DNA from: Gryganskiella cystojenkinii
Taxonomy: Eukaryota; Mortierellomycota; Mortierellomycetes; Mortierellales; Mortierellaceae
Assembly: GCA_015852425.1 (NCBI GenBank)
Contig: JAAAIG010000673.1
Span: 6,559-21,534, forward strand
DNA length: 14,976 nucleotides
Direction of reading: 5' to 3'
The number at the start of each line of letters is the position of its first letter. Within the stretch, counting starts at the first letter, position 1. Of this stretch, positions 7,974 through 14,976 are shown one piece after another. The notes under the pieces were generated by a model. That model had not been told where the DNA came from, made no database searches, and saw only the letters and a list, made by a program, of their open reading frames with translations. The position numbers were made by a program, and so were the translations under genes.

Positions 7974-10169
7974 CTAAGCTTTGGTCGAGATGAGACCCTT
8001 GAGCATGTCAAAAGAGTTACCATCGGGCTGCAATCGGAACTCTTCTCCAACAATGTCCTTGCCCTGTTCGTCCACAGCAACGGTTCTCAACAGTCCATAA
8101 TCTAACGTGATTCCTTGCACGCGGACGCGGCGATGAGGTGTCATTGTCGTTAGGGTCACCATCGCGTCCCTATGAAGCCAACGGCCGTAATAAGTCTGCT
8201 CAAATTGTGCAAATCCAGTGAAGTTACCACCCAGGAAGGTCTTGTACATTTGCTCAAACTTGACGATAATATGAGCCAGAAGAGTCTCCTGAGTGAACAG
8301 GCCTAGGCTCTTGCCAGTGATCTTGTTATGGTACCGAATAAGGTGGTTGATCGAGGTTGTCGGATTCGGGTTTGCTGTATTGACTCCGCAGCCTACGAAC
8401 GAGTTGAAGGTTGAAAGTAGAGGTTTGAGTATCGGCAAGAGAGGTTGGCTGATATTGCATAGTGTCCTCGTTACCCCCTTTTCATGTCACGTATCAGAAA
8501 AAAAGAGCTTACCAATGACCAACAAAAATTCGTTTCCGCTAAAGTTGGAGTTGACGAGAACACCTCCGATCTTGATCATCTTGGGTTTAGAGGGATCCTC
8601 ATGGACAGTGCCGTCTTCCAATGGAGCTTCGGCATAGATATCGTTGGGCCACTTGAGTCTCAGTGGGACATCCTCGTATCCAGGCAGAGAGCACACGCTC
8701 TCGACCACCGCCAACGCCACCAGGTACTGAATAAACACCGCGGACGCATGTCGAGCCTGGACAGGATGACGCAAGACCATCGAGAACTGAAGACAACCTG
8801 GTGGTGAGATCCAAGAGTTTCGTCCGCGTCCTCGTCCCGCCACTTGAATGGTCGCATTGCAGACAAATCCGTCCGGTAAACGTTGACAGAGTCCAAAGTT
8901 CTTGTCCAGCATGGTCTGAGTCGAAGTTACGACCTCGCCATACATCAGCGAGTTGCCAAAAGACAATCCTTGAAGGTTCGTTAAAGATCGAACTCTGGCG
9001 AGATGTTCAAAGTACTGGCTCATGACGAACTGAGGAGTGACATTGGCTGCTGGGCCAGTTGAGTTCTTGCAAATGACAACGTTCTTGATAATCTTTTCCT
9101 CGGTCTCTCCCTCGGGTGTCTCTGATAGGGTCGAGGTATGGACAGGAACCTCAGTCTCAGGGGACGAGATTAGTTGAAAGGTGTCGTTAGCCTCCTTGAT
9201 CAGACCTTCGGCACTCGATAGACTTCTCAGGGTGCTCTCCAGTCCCCCCGTCAGCTGAGGATGAATTGAGGCCAAGTAAAGAGGTGTCAAGTCTGGGATT
9301 CCCATGATCGCACCTGGAGGCAAAACAGGCAACGACTGATCGGACGAATCTACTGAGAAGGGGGTGATCTCCGGCACAGTCAACTTGAGTCCCAAGTTTG
9401 ACAACAGACTTCTCATCAGCCGGATTCGCTCCTGATCCTGTTCCAACAAGCTTGAGACGATATTCGGCAAAGGTCCGTATTCAGGATTACCAGCATCCAA
9501 GTGCGCAGCATCATATTCTGGATGAACACCTGTCAGCAGGGCTAAACCCCTTCCGACCTCACATACAATCATGGCAGCCTTGTTGGTGTCTTTGTGATTC
9601 TCTTCTCCGTTCGAGTTGCCGTACCATGCCAAAATCTTGGTCCCAGGTATGTTTTGAGCATCGACAAAGAACCCGCCTCCGTTAAAGTAAACCCGGGTCT
9701 CATCCAATCCAAGACCAGGGAAGGCTTCCTTGTTCAATCGGATACCGACCGCGTTCGCTCCTAATTCCGAATCATAGACAAAGCCAGGGTAAACGACACC
9801 CCGAGTTTCCCCCTTGAAGAACTTGAGTTCTCGATCGCCCTGGACCTCGAGGGGAGTACCGACCTCAAAGACCACGCGACTGGACGCGTAGTAGGCACCT
9901 GCGCAGATACCCCAGAATCGACCACCAGCTTGCACATAGGCTTGAATACGTTCGTTGGCAGCACCGTTGAGGTCTCTAACATAGGGAAGATCACGACCAC
10001 CGGGGATGACAAGGAGAGCCGTGGATTCTTCCCAGGGTTCGGTGGCAAGGGCTTTTGGGTCTATCTTCATGACGTCGTAGTGGTGACCGACAAGTCCCTT
10101 GAGGGTCCTGACGGTATGGGCCAACGAGGTCCTGGAAGCGCCTTCACCAGAGTAGACCAGAATGTTCAT
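7974..10169 (-). CDS. BPL1: Biotin-protein ligase (holocarboxylase synthetase), Bpl1 type
   Basis: The enzyme joins biotin, through biotinyl-AMP, to a lysine of carboxylases such as acetyl-CoA and pyruvate carboxylase. Two exons (10169-8513 and 8392-7974) are split by a 120-base intron with donor GTAAGC and acceptor TTCGTAG. They give 691 residues, about the length of yeast Bpl1. The N-terminal half (about 1-250) is the glutamine-amidotransferase-like domain of eukaryotic ligases, with VIPGGRDLPY (54-63) and GICAGAYYAS (87-96). The catalytic domain (about 400-640) shows the biotinyl-AMP loop GRGRGRNSW (445-453), KWPND (506-510) and KIGGVLVNS (533-541). The join restores G-C-G-V-N followed by NPTTSIN. 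The last 50 residues are the BPL C-terminal domain (MTPHRRVRVQGI onward). The start M-N-I-L-V-Y matches the family. The frame is open for 89 more codons upstream, but that stretch looks like leader. Confidence 0.95.
8393..8512 (-). other. Intron of the biotin-protein ligase gene
   Basis: The donor GTAAGC and acceptor TTCGTAG bound 120 bases. Splicing is in phase 1 and rebuilds a Gly codon inside the conserved V-I-G-C-G-V-N stretch. An in-frame read-through soon meets a stop, which supports the intron. Confidence 0.9.
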
Positions 10170-10555
10170 CCTGAAAGAGAGGAAGAGGGAAGGCGTGATT
10201 GGTGTTTGGGGATAAATGAAATGTGGGTGGGGAATGAATGTAGACCCATCAAAGACATTCATCCCTTCCCAAGAAGGCCCACGTTTATCCAGCAGTGTCC
10301 CCCCAACACAGTGCGGACATTCAAAAAAATAGTGACTGTCACGTGCACGAGAATCGATCGTTCCTTTTTTTTTGTTCCTTTTTGGAAAAAGACGGTCTCC
10401 CTCCGTGTCCGTGGTTTTTTTATTTCCATGCAGCACCTGATGCCGGTCTCTTTCTCTTTTATTCTTCTCTTTGTTGTCCCTTCATCTTAATCTTACTTTC
10501 CACATCTCCATTCCCATCTGCTTCTGTCCGAGTCAGCAAAAAAAAAGAAAAAAGG
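10170..10555. promoter_or_regulatory. Shared divergent promoter between the ligase and Msp1 genes
   Basis: The start codons of the two genes point away from each other and lie 386 bases apart. A perfect CACGTG palindrome is at 10340-10345, the core site of basic helix-loop-helix factors such as yeast Cbf1. T- and CT-rich tracts follow on the Msp1 side. I see no good TATA box on either strand. Regulation by the palindrome is inferred. Confidence 0.5.
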
Positions 10556-12345
10556 ATGCAGCCTCAGACGAAAAAGTACATTGCCGACTGTAAGTTTTGA
10601 AAGAACCAACCGCACCAGTTTGTCAGGAGGGCTTTTTGTTCACATCGAATCAGCACCCGGACTCACAGGACACGAGCTGATCTACACAACTTGAATCAGC
10701 TCATCAAACAACTTGTCAACGTGAAGAAAACTAGCGGTACACAGTACCCTGCTACGCCCATCTGGAAGCCCTTGCACCTCCTCTGATGTTACTGCTATTC
10801 GCCATGGAAACCGTTGTGCGTTGTTCGAATCAAAATCTACTTTATGCGACACATTCTGACGGAATCTTTACATTTTTTTTTCTTCCATTCGTTTTCCATT
10901 TACCTCTCATAGTGGCCCTCTTTGCTCTGTCACAAGCCGCCTTCTACTATGCGTTCAAGTATATCATCTCCTCCATGGATCCCTTAAAGACCAAGAAGAA
11001 GGACGCCCATGAAAAGAGTGCCAAGGTTCTGGATCGGCTCGGAGTAAGTCGATTCGCACATGAAAAAAAATGATATCAAAAATGGCGAAGCAACAACTCC
11101 TTTAGATCTTCATTGTTTACTCATGACCTCTTCCCTTCTACCCGCCCTCTTTTTTTTCTCATTAGCATTCTGATATGAAGTTGAACGAATACGAGCAGGT
11201 CATCGCTTCAGAAGTCATTCACCCAGAGGATATCAAGGTTGATTTTGACCGTAAGGAAACCATTGCGTCTTCAAACGAGAGAAACTTGTGCGACACAAAA
11301 TAGCCAGGAGAGAACGGACGAACAAACAAAAAAATGGTGACACGACGAGCTGACGAACATCTCTTTCAATTCCCCCTTTTTTTACCTTCTTAACTTGATA
11401 GAAATTGGTGGTTTGGATCCCATTATCCGTTCCTTGCGCGAGAGTGTCATCTTGCCCCTGAACCATCCCGCTCTTTTCACCAGCGCTGCAGGATTGTTGG
11501 GTGCACCCAAGGGAGTGCTTCTCTATGGACCTCCCGGATGTGGCAAGACCATGTTGGCCAAGGCCCTCGCTAAGGAATCTGGAGCGACTTTTATTAACAT
11601 GCATGTTTCGACCTTGACGGACAAATGGTTTGGCGAATCCAACAAGTTGGTCGCGGCGCTGTTCTCGCTCGCACACAAGATGCAACCGGCCATTATCTTT
11701 ATCGACGAGATTGATTCCTTCTTGAGGGAGCGTCGTAGTAACGACCACGAGATCACAAGCATGATGAAGGCCGAGTTTATGAGCATGTGGGATGGTTTGA
11801 CAACCGGAGAGGATACCCGTATTATTGTCCTGGGAGCCACGAACCGACCCAATGATATTGATTCCGCCATCCTGAGACGTATGCCCAAGCGGTTCGCCAT
11901 CAAGTTGCCCTCGGAGGAGCAGCGCATGAAGATCTTGACGTTGGTAAGTGTGTTTATATGTCCTTGTTTCAGAGGATGCATGCCCCAAAGGCTCAATCGT
12001 TGTTTGTTTTTCAAATGTGAACTTGACAATTTTTTTTTTGGCTTTTTTTTCGCCCAATAGATGTTGTCTTCGACCAAGATCGACCCCAAGTTCGACTACC
12101 AAAAGCTCGTTCAAAAGACCGCAGGATTCTCTGGAAGTGATTTGAAGGAGGCCTGTAGAAACGCATCCATGTTACCCCTCAGAGAATATCTTCGTGGCAA
12201 GGGATCGGATACGAAGGGTGCATTGGACAATGTCGTGTTGGATCGGGAAGAGATTCGTCCTCTCCGTCTCACTGATTTCTTTCAACATGAGGCCAATGAG
12301 GAGTCTTCATCGCATGTTATCTTGGAGCAAGAGACCGTGGATTGA
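10556..12345 (+). CDS. MSP1: Msp1/ATAD1 AAA ATPase, mitochondrial outer-membrane extractase
   Basis: Msp1 pulls mislocalised tail-anchored proteins out of the outer mitochondrial and peroxisomal membranes. Five exons (10556-10589, 10913-11043, 11166-11250, 11402-11943, 12061-12345) give 358 residues, close to yeast Msp1 and human ATAD1. All four introns (323, 122, 151, 117 bases) start GTAAG and end AG, and every join keeps the frame. Exon 1 encodes only [11 protein letters not shown]. The join at 10589/10913 creates the N-terminal anchor (about 12-30, [18 protein letters not shown]). Next come the linker helix, IGGLDPII (85-92), Walker A GPPGCGKT (126-133), pore loop KWFGESNK (158-165) and Walker B IIFIDEID (181-188) with catalytic Glu186. 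The arginine-rich FLRERR, the sensor GATNR and the C-terminal [12 protein letters not shown] lid complete the ATPase. The first two exons were placed by frame and anchor, so they are less certain than the ATPase core. Confidence 0.93.
10590..10912 (+). other. First intron of the Msp1 gene
   Basis: Donor GTAAGT and acceptor CTCATAG bound 323 bases, the longest intron here. A fake open frame starting at an ATG at 10786 runs from inside it into exon 2. Removing the intron instead gives a short N-terminus directly followed by the membrane anchor, as in the family. Confidence 0.75.
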
Positions 12346-13078
12346 AAGATTGAACTATAAGCTTATTACGACCAAAAAAGAATAATAGATATTTTTGTTT
12401 CTGTAGAAGGGCAAAAAAAAAAAAAATCAGCTTTGTATTGTACGCTTTTTTAAAAAAACATAATATAGTTTTTTTTGCCTCATGTTACCCATGCATGAAG
12501 CAATCTGTTGAGTTGTGATGAAGATATGTGGTAAGTAGATCGAGGACCGGTTGGGACGTTGTGTATCGAGGACTCTGATCGTTACACAGAATATCAGATC
12601 TTTGAAACTGGCCCACGCGTGTCTGGACGAGATACGCGTAGAGGGCCAAAAAAAAAATGAAAAAGGCCAGTTGCGATTGAAATTTTCAACTTTTTGTGTT
12701 GACCATAAAACGAGGGTATTACAAAGAGTGTGTATACGTATGTACTTTCTGCAAATGTACGAGACGATCAGTCAGACGACTGACCTACACATCGGGTTAG
12801 TGACAGAAACGAGTAGAGACAGAGAAAGAGAGAAAGAGATGGAGAGATTGTTCCTTGACGGATGGGAATATGGAATGAACGAGTAGAAAGAGAGAGAGAG
12901 AGAGAGAGAAAAAAGGAGCGAGCGTTGCTCGGCTGAAAAGAAATTTTGGACAGAGCCAGCTAGCTCGATGGTCCTTGCAGGGCATAAAAAAAAAGAGAAA
13001 AAAACAAGAACAACGCGTGCAACGTAGTGACTGAGAGGACGATGATGATAGCGAAGTGTTCCCAACGGTCTTCTTGGA
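12346..13078. other. Intergenic region after the Msp1 gene
   Basis: The first 150 bases are AT-rich with T and A runs and an AATAAT, probably the Msp1 3' UTR and polyadenylation area. From 12550 to 13070 I see no convincing gene. The region includes the GA microsatellite at 12889-12909 and A-rich tracts. Confidence 0.6.
12889..12909. repeat. (GA)n microsatellite
   Basis: About ten GA units sit in the intergenic region. Similar purine-rich patches lie on both sides. Confidence 0.9.
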
Positions 13079-13086
13079 TATAAAAA
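13079..13086 (+). promoter_or_regulatory. TATA box of the GPI-anchor-like protein gene
   Basis: TATAAAAA lies 136 bases before the ATG at 13215. It is followed by a strongly CT-rich leader, including a (TC)n run at about 13154-13178. Confidence 0.7.
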
Positions 13087-13214
13087 CTTGTTCTTTTTCT
13101 TCCTTCTACCCCTCATCCTCATCGCTTCTTCTCTCTCTGACACACACACACACTCTCTCTCTCTCGCTCTCTCTCTCCCTTTCTCGATACCTTATATTTC
13201 TTTAGCATTATACC

Positions 13215-14528
13215 ATGAACAAGCATCCATACACTTCCACATTCTTCCGTTCATCCCTCCAAAAGGCCATCATGCCCTTCACCCATACTGGTGTCAGCTC
13301 ACCAGCTGCCATCGCTCGCCCTATGGTTACCGTCTCGAGCGCACGACGATCTCGCTCTTCGTCAATATCATCGTCTTCTTCGCCCCTTCTCTTCCTCGCT
13401 CTAACAGCTGTCGTCCTCTTCTTGGCTTCCGCTCCCATTCTTCGTTCTGTTGAGGCAGCGCCACCACCAATTAAACCAGCCAGACACACGACTGCACCCA
13501 AGAACCTCATCAATGCTATGGATGTTGTCTTTTCTGATCGATCCCCCCTGCCCTTGCAGTTGCAACTGGAAAAGCAAGTCGGTAATATACAAAAGTTGGC
13601 TTATTTGCCCATACGCTACATTCCTGGATCCGCCTCTGCGCCACCACCTGTCACTGCAGAAGGCGTCCGGGGCGAGTTGCCGAACAACAACCTTGATTTT
13701 TACTACATCAACTACCGTCCCCTGTACCTCGCTGGCGAGTCTACAATTGATTTCTGGATGTTGAGCTCCGAAGGATCGGGTGAACCACCCGAGACAGCGT
13801 CCTTGGAATTGAGAGACGAGTACGGTAGGGTCCCTTTGGCGGTCTTGGTCCCTGAAGGAACTAAGGTGCCTCAGGACTTGGCCAAAAAGAACCTGCCTTT
13901 CTTGTGGAAATCCTGGAAGGTGCCAAAGACCTTGAAATCCGATTTTGATTTCTCCGACAAATTCAGGGTTGTGCTCAAGACAAGCGCAACTCATGCGATA
14001 AAGAGACAGATTGCCGTACCCGTCCCTATTACTGCTGACCATGCTGGTGTCAACAAGGAGGAAGTTCAAGACAAGAAGACCAAGAAAACAAAGAAGGAGA
14101 AGCGATCGTCCACACCCTTGGATTTCCTGCAGGTCGAGAATAACGGGGAGATCGAATCCGTCCGCGCTCAAGAACCTGCTGCCAATGGCTTCAAGAACGT
14201 GCTCTTGGTTCAAGATCGTCAATTCAAGATCAAGGGTCTTCAGGCCGTTCCTGGCGGAAAACCCAACCCGGCTAAGATTATTTATAACGCTCATCTCACC
14301 ACGGCGGCGCCTCTCCCTGCAAGTAACGATCCTGCGCTGGACAATGCCAAGCCTTCGGTCAACCCCAACAACCAGTTTACGGATAACGATCTGTCCAACA
14401 ACAAGAACTCTGGGCTGACTTCTGCCGCCTCGCGCTCGTTGTTTTCGTCGCAACCATCTTTGAGTTTGTTGACTTGGATCTCGACTCTATTGGTCCTTGT
14501 CTTGGCCACTACCTCCTCTCTTTGTTAA
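13215..14528 (+). CDS. Secretory, probably GPI-anchored surface protein of unknown family
   Basis: The gene encodes up to 437 residues in one exon. A hydrophobic core at about 58-73 (LLFLALTAVVLFLASA) ends in a likely signal-peptidase site, VEA-81 before APPP. The C-terminus ends in a hydrophobic stretch (about 416-431) followed by only TTSSLC. With no cytoplasmic tail and small residues before it (NSGLTSAASRS, 398-408), this is a GPI-attachment signal. The middle (about 100-265) looks folded. It has few cysteines and ends in WKSWKVPKTL ... FDFSDKFRVVLKT, loosely like the Ig-type fold of Kre9/KNH surface proteins. A Lys-rich patch (281-297) separates it from an Asn/Pro/Ser-rich stalk. The first ATG gives an unusually long n-region before the signal core. 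Starts at Met20 (13272) or Met37 (13323) would give a more normal signal peptide. An AATAAA follows at 14697-14702. Confidence 0.7.
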   Translation: MNKHPYTSTFFRSSLQKAIMPFTHTGVSSPAAIARPMVTVSSARRSRSSSISSSSSPLLFLALTAVVLFLASAPILRSVEAAPPPIKPARHTTAPKNLINAMDVVFSDRSPLPLQLQLEKQVGNIQKLAYLPIRYIPGSASAPPPVTAEGVRGELPNNNLDFYYINYRPLYLAGESTIDFWMLSSEGSGEPPETASLELRDEYGRVPLAVLVPEGTKVPQDLAKKNLPFLWKSWKVPKTLKSDFDFSDKFRVVLKTSATHAIKRQIAVPVPITADHAGVNKEEVQDKKTKKTKKEKRSSTPLDFLQVENNGEIESVRAQEPAANGFKNVLLVQDRQFKIKGLQAVPGGKPNPAKIIYNAHLTTAAPLPASNDPALDNAKPSVNPNNQFTDNDLSNNKNSGLTSAASRSLFSSQPSLSLLTWISTLLVLVLATTSSLC

Positions 14529-14545
14529 CGCACTCATCCACAATT

Positions 14546-14552
<7 letters not shown>

Positions 14553-14576
<24 letters not shown>
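14553..14576. repeat. (TC)n microsatellite in the 3' UTR
   Basis: A CT dinucleotide run lies just after the stop codon at 14528, in the same position as the run after the gene at 318-1331. Confidence 0.85.
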
Positions 14577-14976
14577 TTTGTAAAGCACGCTCGTCCTTCC
14601 TTGTTTGTTGTCATTGTATATCCGCGGCTTTACTCACATATACCTATTACCCTTATACACTATAATAACCGGCTCGTGGGGGTAATTCTCAAGTCCAATA
14701 AAACCATATCAACTTCTTTCATTTGGTTCTTCTTCGAGTTCCCTCTATCCAATGAGCGAGTTTTTATAATGTGATGGGTGAAATCAAGGACCTTCTGTTC
14801 AGGTCGGGTAAAATTTTCGAATATAAGGGAGGCTGAGTGCAGTGCGTGTGTTAAGGAAGTGAAAGGATGGGACATAATGATCAACAACAAACAATGAAAA
14901 AAACAGAAAAAAAAAGAAAACCAGAGGAGAGAAGAGTGAAAAGTAAAGGAAACAGAAACACAGAAAAAAACGGAAA
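14577..14976. other. Terminal AT- and purine-rich region
   Basis: It holds the AATAAA at 14697-14702 and, from 14880, an A/G-rich stretch running to the window edge. No gene is visible. The purine-rich end could be the CT-rich leader of a minus-strand gene or plain intergenic DNA. Confidence 0.5.

Noticed and set aside
10819..10832. GTTCGAATC-like string as a tRNA T-loop
   Set aside because: No acceptor stem, D-arm or anticodon arm can be built around it, and it lies in the first Msp1 intron.
10786..11073. Open frame starting at ATG 10786 as the N-terminus of Msp1
   Set aside because: It reads through intron 1. Splicing 10589 to 10913 gives the family-like short N-terminus and anchor instead.
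11233..12114. 293-residue open frame antisense to the Msp1 gene
   Set aside because: It mirrors the codon structure of the AAA ATPase exons, runs through two introns and has no domain.
13401..14453. 350-residue open frame antisense to the GPI-anchor-like protein gene
   Set aside because: It is a shadow of the plus-strand gene, which has the TATA box, CT-rich leader, signal peptide and AATAAA.

Overview
This window is nuclear DNA of a fungus. Genes are split by short GT-AG introns, promoters carry TATA boxes followed by CT-rich leaders, and the gene set is fungal: a biotin-protein ligase of the Bpl1 type, the Msp1/ATAD1 extractase, an Msb2-like signalling mucin, and GPI-anchor-like and PY-motif membrane proteins. 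The intron density, intron lengths and CT-rich leaders fit an early-diverging fungus of the Mortierella type. That placement is an inference from style, not from a marker gene.

Layout from left to right. (1) 318-1331 (+): a single-pass membrane protein with an S/T-rich ectodomain and two PPxY motifs in its cytoplasmic tail, like Rsp5/Nedd4 adaptors. (2) 2032-3812 (-), convergent with gene 1: a signalling mucin with a P/T-rich stalk, an Hkr1-Msb2-type homology domain, one transmembrane helix and a short tail. Its extreme 5' end is out of frame with the first AUG. (3) 4513-4878 (-): a probable first exon of a small secreted protein, 3' structure uncertain. (4) About 4900-6700: a gene-poor, repeat-rich stretch with a GGAT microsatellite and CA-rich repeats. 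(5) 6728-7561 (-): an unrecognised Ser-rich protein with a short coiled coil. (6) 7974-10169 (-): biotin-protein ligase, two exons, 691 aa. (7) 10556-12345 (+): Msp1/ATAD1 AAA ATPase, five exons, 358 aa, divergent from the ligase gene across 386 bp that contain a CACGTG palindrome. (8) 13215-14528 (+): a secretory, probably GPI-anchored protein of unknown family. The last 450 bases hold only its 3' end and AT-rich DNA.

The genes do not form a pathway. Two are housekeeping: biotin attachment to carboxylases, and removal of mislocalised tail-anchored proteins from mitochondria. At least three encode cell-surface or secretory proteins. The points most worth a second look are the Msb2-like mucin with a dibasic insert inside its homology domain, its ambiguous 5' end, the two-PPxY protein, and the tight packing of the ligase 3' end against the next gene's TATA box. 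I saw no mobile element, CRISPR array, tRNA or rRNA.
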